Shown in pieces: positions 32,401 through 42,073 of a stretch of 42,297 nucleotides of DNA. The DNA is taken from contig NW_006766885.1 in the NCBI RefSeq assembly GCF_000275845.1, positions 91,569 through 133,865 on the forward strand. The letters are read 5' to 3'. This stretch comes from Dichomitus squalens LYAD-421 SS1 (taxonomy: Eukaryota; Basidiomycota; Agaricomycetes; Polyporales; Polyporaceae). Every line of letters begins with the position of its first letter. The first letter of the stretch is position 1. The notes beneath the pieces were generated by a model. The model made no database searches. It worked only from the letters and a program-made list of their open reading frames with translations, and was not told where the DNA came from. The translations under genes were made by a program, and so were the position numbers.

Positions 32401-33808
32401 CCGAGTCGGTGAAGTAAGCTGTCGGGTAGGCTGCACTGGGGAGCCGAACCCTGTCGATCTCGAAGGACTGGTCGAACCTGCCGCTCGCACCGGACTTTGT
32501 GGTGTCCGTGAGAGCTGTTTCGCGGTCATCCCAACGTATTTCGCAGCACGCGATCCCGGTGTGATATTAGTCGGTACATTTGTGGTCCGTCCTGGGGTGA
32601 CTAGGGTACGAGTTGTCGTCGCTGACGGTCGCGGGCGCGCGGAGGGTGTTTGGAGACTGGGAGTTTTCCGCCCTGTGGAAGCAGCGGGGGTCACTCGTCC
32701 ATTGCTGATCGACGGCGTTACCCTACCGTTTCCTATTGATGGCGTTACTCTTCCATTCGATATGGACGGAGTCTTTCGGCCGTTCCCGAAACCAGAGGGT
32801 GTTATCCTACCGGAAGCTGAGAGAGAAGGGGTCATGCGACCACTACGTGTCGAAGCAACGGAAGATGGTCGTGAATGGGAGATTCCGACAGTAGGGGCAG
32901 AGAGCTTCGTTGACGCCACAAAAACTCCACAGTTAGGCGGACAACTGAAATATTGTTTACTTGAGGACAACAAGAGTTAGTCCACGCTTCACGGACAGAT
33001 GTAAAGGACAACAAGAGTGTGAGTGAGGGTCTCAAAAACGCGTCTAGAAACGCGTATTTCTCATGATGTCCCCCTGCTCCGCCGTTGTTACCTGGCGCCA
33101 GCAGGCCGCCAAAACGGGGCGCATTCTGCCATTGACGAATACGGACCATTGACGATGCAGCTCGAGACCGACTCACCCGGCAACGCTACCGTTATTCTTG
33201 CCCTTCCCGACGAATCCGCCACAGAGCTCGACGCCGGCCCACATGCCCGGCTTTCCCTCGATCTCGCCGAGATACCTGAGCACACCCTCGAATCCGAGAG
33301 ACTCGATCCGCACATTGTCTCCAACGTCGAAAGGCCTTCCTGTACGGCTAGCGCTCCTGGCAAACACGTCCGATGATCTACTGGGAGGCCGCACGACTCC
33401 TGTCTTCGCGGATGGGGTACGTCCTGCAGACGAGGCGGAGGACGCAGATGAGGATGACCGAACGCTTACACTCGCGCCGAGGTTAGTCGAGCGAGCGCCA
33501 TTCTGACTGAAAGCGAGTCCTAAACCTGAGATGGAGGCAGACGAGGTCGCCGGCGAGATGGAGGACGCGAAGCTAGAAGGGGGGGCTTCGCTCGCGCGTG
33601 AGGCGCGATGAAGCGCGGGGTCGTTTGCACGGATGGCGTCCTGGAACGCCCTGGCCGCGTACTCATCCTCCCGGTTGCTCACGGACGGCCGCTGACCGGC
33701 AGAGGAGGTAGATCGGGGCCTGAGGCCAGGTGTTGGGATGCCAGTGCCGCCAGGCTTGCCTGGAGTGGGGATACCGGAGACGCGGCCTTTACTGGGAGTG
33801 ACGGACAT
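29403..33808 (-). CDS. CLIP-170-type microtubule plus-end tracking protein (CAP-Gly, coiled coil, zinc knuckles)
   Basis: Ten exons: 33808-33177, 32959-31510, 31454-30981, 30906-30694, 30631-30411, 30355-30247, 30190-30038, 29981-29913, 29859-29815, 29759-29403, encoding 1240 residues. One CAP-Gly domain (about 161-228) carries the GKNNGS microtubule/EEY-binding motif. Two SxIP-like EB1-binding motifs lie at the N-terminus (SGIP 11-14, TGIP 22-25). A Ser/Pro/basic region with about seven GR[MIKV]TP repeats (251-311) follows. A coiled coil then spans roughly 510-1150. The protein ends with two C-x2-C-x4-H-x4-C zinc knuckles (1180-1193 and 1220-1233). This is the architecture of human CLIP-170, yeast Bik1 and fission yeast Tip1, which track growing microtubule ends with EB1 and recruit dynein. 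The first intron (217 nt) is longer than the rest. The gene is divergent from bL34m. Confidence 0.93.
32661..32841 (-). repeat. Coding minisatellite: GRxTP repeats in the CLIP-type protein
   Basis: About 60 codons contain seven GR[MIKV]TP units spaced by five or more residues (for example ISNGRVTPSIGNGRVTP). Three central units are nearly identical at DNA level, so the array probably arose by slippage or unequal exchange. Each unit offers a Thr-Pro (proline-directed kinase) site beside an Arg. Confidence 0.8.
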
Positions 33809-34154
33809 GGTGGTCGTTGTCGGGAAACATCTAACGGTGCAGACCGAGCTCCTGAGCGGGTGCAGCTAGATATTTTTTGTCAAGCAAAGAAGGCAGGTCA
33901 GGGAAACTGCACAAGAATGTCTAACTCGAATGAGCAACCATCGCCTTGGCGCTATCACTACAGCGCACCGCGGGGTCCTCTCTCATAGACAGATCTGCGG
34001 TGTCAAGAGTCCTGGCTGTGTGTTCAGTGCGAGCGCTACAGCACTCTCGTGTCGTTTACAGCCACGGTCCTCTTGAGGCTGCCGGTCTTGTGAGCGCATT
34101 CCTATGATCTATCATATCCGTGTACTGAAGGACATTTAGCAGTTCGATACGAAT
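33809..34154. promoter_or_regulatory. Bidirectional promoter region, CLIP-type gene and bL34m
   Basis: A 346-bp gap separates two start codons facing away from each other. I see no strong TATA box in either direction. The two genes probably share this region for initiation. Confidence 0.5.
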
Positions 34155-34538
34155 ATGCCGCGGATACCGCCCTCGCTCGCCCGCCTGCTCTCCCGGCCGC
34201 CAACCTCACCGACGGCGGTACCACGAGCAGCGACCTCCGTCTCCTTCACCTCGTCCCTCATCCCCTTCAAGCCCATCCTTCCCTCCTCCACCCCGACGTC
34301 CTCCCTGTTGCGCTCACTACCCACCCTCCTGACGCGCCTCAACCTCGTCTCCTCGACGCTCTCGCCCATCTTCTCTCCTCTAATGCAGATTCGGCACAAC
34401 ACGAAGGGCCAGGAGTACCAGCCGTCCCAGAGGAAGCGCAAGCGCAAGCACGGCTTCCTCTCTCGCAAGGCCACAGTCAACGGGCGCAAGATGCTCGCAC
34501 GGAGACGGGCGAAGGGCAGGCTGTTCCTCTCGCATTAA
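34155..34538 (+). CDS. MRPL34: Mitochondrial large ribosomal subunit protein bL34m
   Basis: A single exon of 127 codons. The C-terminal 45 residues are the whole bacterial-type L34: a basic [12 protein letters not shown] segment, [14 protein letters not shown], and the usual LSH ending. The first 80 residues are rich in Arg, Ser, Thr, Pro and Leu with almost no acidic residues, as expected of a mitochondrial targeting presequence, though it is long. bL34m sits near the 21S rRNA in the large mitoribosomal subunit. ATG 34155 is the first in frame after an upstream stop. The gene is head-to-head with the CLIP-type gene, and a TA-flanked element lies 230 bp downstream. Confidence 0.93.
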   Translation: MPRIPPSLARLLSRPPTSPTAVPRAATSVSFTSSLIPFKPILPSSTPTSSLLRSLPTLLTRLNLVSSTLSPIFSPLMQIRHNTKGQEYQPSQRKRKRKHGFLSRKATVNGRKMLARRRAKGRLFLSH

Positions 34539-34767
34539 CGTGTAGCGGCCTGGGTCGTAAGGTGAGCTCGTACGCGGTGATGTGTCTTCCCCCTTGCTGA
34601 TCGGTTTCCGTTACCTGCTTATCAGCTTTCCACGTATAATACTTGTGCCATCGTAGAGCTCGTGCAATACCTTATCAGTCCTACATAACAGTACACGGTC
34701 TACTCCACACGGCGTGCGCACGAAAGCTTTGCCCGGGAAAACTCGTCAAAGCAGCTAATCGAATGTA

Positions 34768-35791
34768 CAGCCGGTTTCAGCTCGCTTGTCGTGAGAGCGC
34801 CGCGCCGCGTCTCGCGCATTTGCCTGTTTTCCCCTCCTAAGCGCCCCCAAAGGAACTTCGGACGACGATATCTCCTCGACAGCTCAGTGTAACCACCTCA
34901 TTCTTACAGATTCCGGCTCAGGATTACGACGCGCAGGGCACGGTATTGGATTGAAGTCACGCCAACCCGATGTCATCAGATTTTGGGCATTATCCTGCTC
35001 TTCCAACTCCCTACTGGATTCGGACAGCGTTGTTGGCTGAATGGCATCGTGTACTCTTCCGGAAACAGTTGCCACAGGGTGGGCTCAGGTGGCAGCCCTC
35101 TTGGGCCAGCTCAAACTCCTCGTCGGGGAGCACTAGACACCATGAATTTGTGAGTTATCTGCACCTCCATAATCTTTGTGGTCTTGCAAGGCGTCGGGGG
35201 GCATGTAGTCACTGCTGAGTAGGAGGGAGGAACAGACGAGATGGGTAGATTGGAACTGCAAAGGGGAGCTTGTAGAAAACTACAATTGGCAACCGGTACA
35301 ATTGCAACAGTTTGTAGGCTTACAGTGGACATATGTGACATGTTTCGTAGCAGATATGTGTTGGATTTGACGATATCCGACAGAGTGGTATACTAGGCAT
35401 GTGCGAGAACAATTCGTAGAATGGAGAAAACGTACATCACGGACTCTTCTGCACCATATGCCCTCCGTGACATTGGCCAACAGCTTCCGGTGAGCCTTCC
35501 AGGTATCCCCAGGGGTTGTTTAAAGATATATGCGCGACAGATGCCGAAGACAGCGTGAAATTGACGGAAAGCAGGTGGATCGTCCGTTAAACGAGTTGCT
35601 AACCTGAAACCAGTACCGTGCCATGCGCGTCGTAATCCTGAGACAGACTACGCAAGAATGAAGTGGTTACATTGAGCTGTCGAGGAGATATCGTAGTCCG
35701 AAGGTCCTTTGGGGGCGCTTAGGAGGGGAAAACAGGCAAATGCGCGAGACGCGGCGCGGCGCTCACACGACAAGCGAGCTGAAACCGGCTG
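34768..35791. mobile_element. 1024-bp non-autonomous DNA element with long inverted repeats
   Basis: Left arm 34768-34949 and right arm 35610-35791 are inverted copies of about 182 bp. I count about 13 mismatches, roughly 93% identity, with the outer 135 bp best conserved. Both ends start CAGCCGGTTTCAGCTC and are flanked by TA (34766-34767, 35792-35793), as for Tc1/mariner-like insertions. The interior of about 660 bp has no recognisable transposase. Both arms translate to the same text (FQLACR.SAAPRLAHLPVF) on opposite strands, which is a by-product of the repeat. The right end lies 66 bp from the stop codon of the CLASP-type gene, so it probably sits in that gene's 3' untranslated region. 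It is different in sequence from the 454-bp element at 24596. Confidence 0.88.
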
Positions 35792-35857
35792 TAGTGTAAG
35801 CATTCAGTCGTAGCCTGTGCACTAACACAGCAGGATACGACACGGAACGAAGGGGCC

Positions 35858-38409
35858 TCACGCATGCAACACGCCCGGCTTGGAGAACAACGGCTCAACC
35901 TTGACAGGCTGGAACCCTTCAATGGCAAAGACCTTCCCGTCGCTCTCTGACTCGTCCACGACGAGCACGCTCTCGTCCTCCTCGCGCATGGGCGACAGCG
36001 GCGTGCTGCCGTGCATCGAGAGAAACCCGCGCTGGATAGACGCGACGAGCGCCGAGATCGGCGTCTGCTCGACCTCAGCCATTCGCCTACCTTGGGGCCG
36101 CTCTTCCCGGGTGGGCGTGCTTGGCTCGGTGACATTGACGGACGGGACGACAGGAATTGGCGTCAGTTCGCCTGGTGTTTCCGCAGGGAGAGGAATTTCT
36201 GCAGTATTGGAAGTAGGGTCCAGAGAAGTAAGAACAACGTCCGCAGGAGGGGGAGTAGCAGCGCGCTCCGGCGCCGCGGCAGGCGCGTCCTGCTTGTCTG
36301 GGGTGTCGAAGGAGATCAGTGGTGGGGGAGAGGCTTCGCAGGGCGGAGCAACAGGAGCAAGCTTGGGCGATTCCGGGAGAGGCACCTCGACTGGGGACAC
36401 CGTCTCCGTTGCTTCCGGCACTTCAGGTGACGAGCGTGGTGGCTTCGCGGGTGCCTTCTGAGTCTGAGAGTCTTTCGTGGAGGGCTTGGCGGGATCAGCC
36501 TTCGACTTCGACAAAACACGATTTGCCCTGTCCCGTACGGTAACAGACGTCCCGGGTCCCGGACGAGGCGCTGCTGACGGCTTGAACGGTACCTTCGTCT
36601 TCGGCTTGTCCTTGTCGGCCGCCCTCTCCTGCGCCTTCTCTGGCGCTCGGGCCCTCGAACCGGCAGTGGCCTGCATCAAGGTTGCCGCCGAAGCCATACG
36701 ACCGAGCCTCGCCGCAGGTGCCGCGGTCGCAGCTGCGGTCGACACTCCGCCGCGTGCGGATGCACCGACGGACGACGCGAGCTTCTTCACGCGAGCAGCA
36801 TCCTCCCTGGCGAGCGCGGACTGCAGCGGGATTGCGGGAGTCGACCTGCTCGTGGAAATGACTCTGGTGCGGACGGGCCTCGACGAAGCCGCCGCCGCCG
36901 CCGTCTTGCCCTTCTCGTCCGCACCCGCATGCGGCGCGGGTTCGACCGCCTCAGGCATGCGGAGCACCCTGCGCGCGCCCCCGACCACGCGTTCCTTCTT
37001 CTCCTCCATGCCGTCGTCCAGCCCCGCCGACATTTTCGTGAACAACGCCGGCCGGATCGGGCCCGTGCGCGCCGCGTTTGTCGCGGACGAGCCCCCGGGC
37101 TGGGCAGCGTCCGGTCGGATGACGCGCTGCGGGCCAGAGGGGGGTCGCTCGGCGCCCGTGTGGTGCGCGGGGAAGTGTAGCTCCGTGGCGGACATCGGTC
37201 GCTGGGGGCCTGTGTCTGCGGAACGGGCCGGGATGTAGTCTGGGGGAGGCATGTTGACCTTCAGTCGCCGCGGCTCTTCGCGCGCCGGTCTGCGTGCGCC
37301 CTCGTTCGTCATGGGCGGCACGTGGAAGTCTGGGGTAGGGGCGCGGGCGGGTCGCTTGGGCGCGGTTTGGGTAGTGGCTTGGGAGGCGGACGCGGAGCGG
37401 ATGTGCTTCGTGGGACGCTGAGCGGTTGCGTCTGTGAGTGAGGACGGATGCGAAGATGAAGCGGGGATAGGGTGTGTGTCGCTGTGGTTTGAGCGGACCG
37501 ACTGTGATGACGTCGGACGGGACGATGATTGAGACCTGGGGGCTGCGGTGGTAGTCTTGATGTCGAGGTACTTGCGTGTCCTCGGTGTGAGTGGGTCGGT
37601 GAAGCTGCTCCAGCAGATGCCATGAGCAGCTAGCTATGCGAGTCAAGCCAGAGACGAACACACCTCTGGAGCCGCCTAGGCAACAATATCTTGTACGCGT
37701 CGAAGATCTTCCGCGCGACCTTGCGCACGTCCGCGTTCGCATCGACGGCCGTCGCTCGAATTGTCGCTTCAATCTCCTTCGCTCGCGACTCCTTCTCTAG
37801 GTCAGGCGGGTTGAAGCTCTTGAGGCAGAGCAGCATCGTCTCCGCGGCAGCCAGCCGCAGAGAGATGGACTTGTCACTGATGGACTGGAAAGAGTAGTGG
37901 ATGATCGTGATAGCTTGCGTGTGCTCGACGAGGGCAGCAATGCACGCCTTGGCACGGTTAAGGAAGACCTTGTTGGTGCGCGTGCAGAGGGTGAAGAGAG
38001 CCGGCAGATAGTGGGGGATGAGGGGCTCGAAGCCGCTGCCGAGCGCGGTGACGGCGGTGGTTATGAAGTCCGTCGCAGTGCCAGATAGCCGCGTGCGCTC
38101 GGAGCTGAGTGCGGAGGTGATGGGGCGAAAGGAGGCTCGAAGAGCTGCGACGAGGTCTGCGGGATAGGTGTTGGCATTGCCGTTACAGAGGGCGGCGAAG
38201 CGGCTGAGTGCGTTCGCGATTGAGTCCCACGATTCCTCGGTCTCGGTGACAGACAGCGCATCTTGTATTGCAGCGAGTTCTTCGATGAGGTGGGATAGGG
38301 AGTAGCACTGTGCGACGGACGCGTCTCAGAGTCAGACTCAGACATGTTCAGTTACGGCCTCGGATAGAAAACCGACCTCGATGGATGTCAAAGGGGTTTT
38401 GGAAGGCAT
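35858..38409 (-). CDS. CLASP N-terminal (TOG-like) domain protein
   Basis: Three exons: 38409-38356, 38307-37664, 37604-35858, encoding 814 residues. Residues about 19-250 form a CLASP_N/TOG-like helical repeat: ETEESWDSIANALSRF, LSSERTRLSGTATDFI, HYLPALFTLCTRTNKVFLNR, then DANADVRKVARKIFDAYK and LTPRTRKYLDIKT. The remaining 560 residues are disordered, rich in Ala, Pro, Ser and Lys, with an acidic C-terminal end. CLASP proteins stabilise microtubules by binding lattice and tubulin, and bind CLIP-170 in animals. This protein has one such domain and is shorter than Stu1 or Cls1, so it may be a paralogue. The start is uncertain: ATG 38523 in the same frame would add 38 residues. The 48-nt first intron is short but keeps frame. 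The gene is divergent from the dehydratase gene. Confidence 0.85.
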
Positions 38410-38985
38410 GTACTTGACAAGGATTTGCAGAGAGGCTCGACCAGCAGGAGTGGAGCAAGCAGGAGTGGTGACAAGAGGAAGAGTCGCCAACGACAATTGT
38501 CGCAGCTCGAGGCGCGCCACCATGTTCGATACACCTACTCACGTGATCGTGGCGCCGCACATAAGTAGATGCACCAGCGTCGGCGGAGATCGCCAACCAT
38601 GCAGTGCACGAGTGTGACACTGCTTTTGGTCAAGCAACACTTCCCGGTCATTGGCTTCGTTTGCATACCCCCACATGGTCTGAAAGTATCGCACGTAGCA
38701 TACAAGCGGAGGTAAACTCCGGGTCTTAGACATCCCGGATACCCCATAGATAGGTCACGACACACCCGTGCTGCCTATCGTCGAGATTGTTCTTGTCTGT
38801 GATTTGTGCAGCTTCGCTGTTTCACACGATATCCGCAATGGTCCATCTTCTCGGTCGGCGCGAGGATCCGTGCTGAGTGTGGGACTTCAGGAAGACGGTA
38901 CCTGTTGCTTGCGTATAAATACCACATATCCCATCGTCTCATTCGCATCGCCCAACTCCTGAAGCAGATCTCTGCTTGCTCCAAA
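38410..38985. other. Divergent promoter region, CLASP-type and dehydratase genes
   Basis: About 575 bp between divergent starts. A clear TATA box (TATAAATA, 38914-38921) faces the dehydratase gene. A CACGTG hexamer lies near 38541-38546, upstream of the CLASP-type gene start. No other gene is seen. Confidence 0.5.
38914..38921 (+). promoter_or_regulatory. TATA box of the hydroxyproline dehydratase gene
   Basis: TATAAATA sits 65-72 nt upstream of the ATG at 38986. It is a strong match at a normal distance, and it supports the chosen start. Confidence 0.6.
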
Positions 38986-40331
38986 ATGGACACGTTCTCA
39001 CGACTTTCCTCAGGAGGGTACTCCCTGGCCGGCACGAGCGTCATCAGCACTGTAGATATGCATACAGGAGGACAGGTGAGAAGCAGCAATGGCTTTGACG
39101 TTGTATGGTATGCACATCAGATTCACGGCGGCAGCCAACACGAATCATCGTGCAAGGATATCCCTTCTTGGAGGGTGATACTCTGCTAGAGAAGAGACTG
39201 TACGCGAAGGAGAAGGTAGATGGACTGCGGCAAAGGTACATAACCACGCGCGAGCTCATACGCAACGCCATCTTGACAAAATGAGTCGCGAATGCCTGCA
39301 GATTGATGCGGGAACCGAGGGGGCACAAGGAGATGTACGGTGCGATCCTCGTTCCGGAGACGGAGAAGACGAGATGTGGGGAGGCGGATATAGGTGTCTT
39401 GTTCTGCCATAACGGTACGTAGGGTGGCAGCGCAACCTTACCGCTGACCCACAGCCCAAACGCAGAGGGGTACTCTACGATGTGCGGGCATGCCACCATC
39501 GCGCTCGGGCGATTCCTCATCGACACGCAAGATGAGGCCGTGTTCCCGCGGCGCAAGCAGGTAGCATTCGACGCGGCCAAGCGGGAATACAAGCTCCGGC
39601 TGCACGCGCCGTGTGGGGTCGTGGACGTGACCGTGCCGAGTGTGCTCGAAGACGACGGACGGGTGCGCTCGGATCCCGAGCGCGAGGTGCAGTTCGTCAG
39701 CGTGAGGAGCTTCACGGCAGCGACGGACGTGGTGATCGAAGTGCCCGAGGAGCGACTGTGGCCCGCGCTGCGCGGCAGCGGACGACGCGCGGTCAAGGTG
39801 GACGTGGCGTACGGCGGAGCATTCTACGCGATCGTCCAGGAACATGAGCTGGGCTTCGGACGCGTCAGAGACGGTGGCGTCGAGTTGCAGAAGCTGAACG
39901 AGGCGACCGCGGTAGTCAAGCAGCTGGTCGGTGCGAGGAAGGAGCTGTTCCAGGGCCTGGGGCTCGAGCGCGACCTGGAGTACCTGTACGGGGTGATTGT
40001 CGTCGAGGAGGGGGAGGGCCGGGCAGGACTGGGCGGGCTGGAGGGGAGGCTGGGCGTGTGCTTCTTTGCAGACCAGCAGGTGGACAGGTCGCCGACGGGA
40101 TCGGGCGTCTCTGCGCGCGTGGCACTGGCGCGCGCGAAGGGGCTGCTGGGCGCGGGGGAGCGGGTGCGGTTCGACTCGGTGCTCTCTGCGCGGCGGGGCA
40201 GCGAGGCCGGGGCGTTCGTCGGGAGCGATGCAGGCGCGGGGAGGGTGCGCGTCGAGGGCCGGGCGTTCTACACGGCGGCGTCTGCGTTCGCGGTGGAGGA
40301 CGACTTCTCGCGCCAAGGCTTCCTTCTCTGA
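38986..40331 (+). CDS. L3HYPDH: Trans-3-hydroxy-L-proline dehydratase (proline racemase family)
   Basis: Four exons: 38986-39075, 39135-39235, 39302-39414, 39466-40331, encoding 389 residues, close to the family length. Seen: [14 protein letters not shown] near the N-terminus, [14 protein letters not shown], the first active-site motif [11 protein letters not shown] with Cys108, and the second active-site motif [12 protein letters not shown] with Thr312. In true proline racemases both positions are Cys. A Cys/Thr pair marks trans-3-hydroxy-L-proline dehydratases such as human L3HYPDH, which convert the substrate to delta-1-pyrroline-2-carboxylate by loss of water. The role is probably breakdown of hydroxyproline, for instance from collagen or plant cell-wall proteins. 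A TATA box lies upstream. Identity rests on clear motifs; substrate is inferred from the Thr. Confidence 0.92.
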
Positions 40332-40446
40332 CGTAGCGTCGCCGCGCACGACCCATGATGTCATCGTCTACGCCTACATAAACCCCGTCGTCCTGCACAC
40401 ACTCTCTCTCGCTTCTTTCCCCGCTACTTGCTCTTCGTTGCCAACC

Positions 40447-41416
40447 ATGTCGTACGCATCCGTTGCTGCTCACAATGCCCCGCCCCCTTCTCAACAGGTA
40501 TCTGCCTCCTAGACATCCTCCGCCTTGGGAAGGCCCTAACCTTCTGCATCAGCCCCACCCGGACCCTGCTCTCCTCACCACCGAGCCTCCGAGCGCAAGC
40601 AACATCGCAGACGACGCCGCAAAGGTCAACATCGTCTCGCCCGACTTCAAGCGTCACCCCGCAACGAATACGTCCGTACAGGACATCCCCTCGGACGTCT
40701 CCACTCCTGGTGGCCAGCCAAGCAAGCGTCGTCGTTACCGCGACGAGGTCGAACAGGAGGGACTCTACCTCTATAACCTCGCAAAGCAATATATCCTCCA
40801 CCCTGCCGTCGCCGGCGGTCTTCTAGGCCTCGGTATGTATCTCGCACTCTTCCATCCGTGCGCCTGAGATTGAATTCTCCGCCTTGTAGTCAACATTGGC
40901 TTGATCTCGGGAGCCGCGTACAAGTTCTACAACGACCCTTACCTCAGGCGCGATACGCGTGCTATCGTATCAGCCGTCGCCGGTGCTTTCACTTTGTTGG
41001 GCGTGGAGGGCTACGCCGCCGAGAAATACCGCGAGACGCCCCGGGGCCAACGCGAAGCTCAGAAGGCCAAGAAGGAGGGTGCCGCACTCTACCGTACTGC
41101 ACGCGAGTATATTCTCAGGCCGGGTGTCCTCGGTGGCCTCCTCGGTGTCGGTGAGTGTCAATTATACGCCCGTGTTGAGAGCGGGTCTACAATGTTACTG
41201 TAGTGAATGCTGGTGTCCTTGGCACTGTGGGATACTTCTCGTGGAAGAACTGGGATAGGCCATCTTGGGACAGGCGTGTCGTCTCGGCGGTGACCGTTGG
41301 CCTGCTCACTCTTTGGGGCAGTGAAGGGTATGTTTTCCAGCATGGTCATCGTTACCTCCTCTAACGACAAGGCTCGCAGCTTCATTGCCGAGCGTTACCG
41401 CACCACTCATCATTAG
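40447..41416 (+). CDS. Membrane protein with internal duplication, possibly mitochondrial outer membrane
   Basis: Five exons: 40447-40497, 40553-40832, 40890-41150, 41204-41327, 41380-41416, encoding 250 residues. After a disordered N-terminus (MSYASVAAHNAPPP and a basic SKRRRYR) there are two copies of a 73-74-residue unit at about 86-158 and 173-246. Each has an EGxxLYxxAxxYIL opening, a GGLLG turn, a hydrophobic segment, an aromatic/charged loop, a second hydrophobic segment and a closing EGxxAExYR. That gives about four membrane segments. An intron interrupts each copy at the same codon and phase, right after GGLLG(L/V). I recall similar proteins being annotated as OM14-like outer mitochondrial membrane proteins in basidiomycetes, but cannot confirm this from sequence. 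It follows the dehydratase gene on the same strand, 115 bp downstream. Confidence 0.85.
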
Positions 41417-42073
41417 GGAACCTGAAGGGACACTGAGGGAGGCTGTTCTCGAAGATAGTGGACACCGCTCACTTTACAAGCCCATATTGTATTGCTAGCT
41501 TATTTCTTCATGCTTCGCTACAATCACCCTTCATACTTATGTGATTTGTATGAACACGTACTTGAATTGACGTCGTGGCAGACATGGGCGTCTCAAGATG
41601 ATTTTAAAGAGAATCGCGCATGAAACGTAATCCCCACTGGCAGTGAGAATCGACATGGGCTTAGCTGTATTAGGTCGATTAGTACTGTATCTAGTAGGGA
41701 ACCCCGACCGTAATCCCAATTCTGCTGATTTCCCTACTTTGGCTGTATGCGGTTGGATAAGGTGGTATGGTCGCACAATGCTATACAACCATACGTCGGG
41801 TCAGCTACAGTGACTGCCGAAAATAGTGCACCGGCGCTTCGCGCGAATGAAATCTCTGTACGACGGACGACCTGTGCTATGTTTTGGGCTGCTTATTGTA
41901 CATCTATGTAGCCACACAAGTCTTGATATCATGCAAAGACTCTCGCGACAAACGGCGCAGGATTGCCCAGGTTATTTGAGTGACATTGGACAGACCCCAA
42001 GTTAGAGGTACGTATCAAGGTGGTAACGAGCGACGAAAGTTAACCGTAAGTCTACAAAATCTCGATGCTAAGC
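41417..42073. other. Intergenic region downstream of the duplicated membrane protein
   Basis: About 650 bp with no recognisable gene. It is more AT-rich than its surroundings. It may include degraded sequence belonging to the transposon remnant to its right, but I could not identify termini. Confidence 0.5.

Noticed and set aside
32018..32980. 320-codon plus-strand open frame
   Set aside because: It is antisense to the repeat and Ser/Pro region of the CLIP-type gene. Its apparent repeats (DGVTLPF) mirror the GRxTP array.
34643..34840. Frame ending in SAAPRLAHLPVF, matched by a minus-strand frame near 35720-35800
   Set aside because: Both lie in the inverted arms of the 1-kb element, so the shared peptide reflects the repeat.
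36477..37238. 253-codon plus-strand open frame
   Set aside because: It is the antisense shadow of the Ala/Pro-rich tail of the CLASP-type protein.
39438..40364. 308-codon minus-strand open frame
   Set aside because: It is the antisense shadow of the hydroxyproline dehydratase last exon, which carries the active-site motifs.
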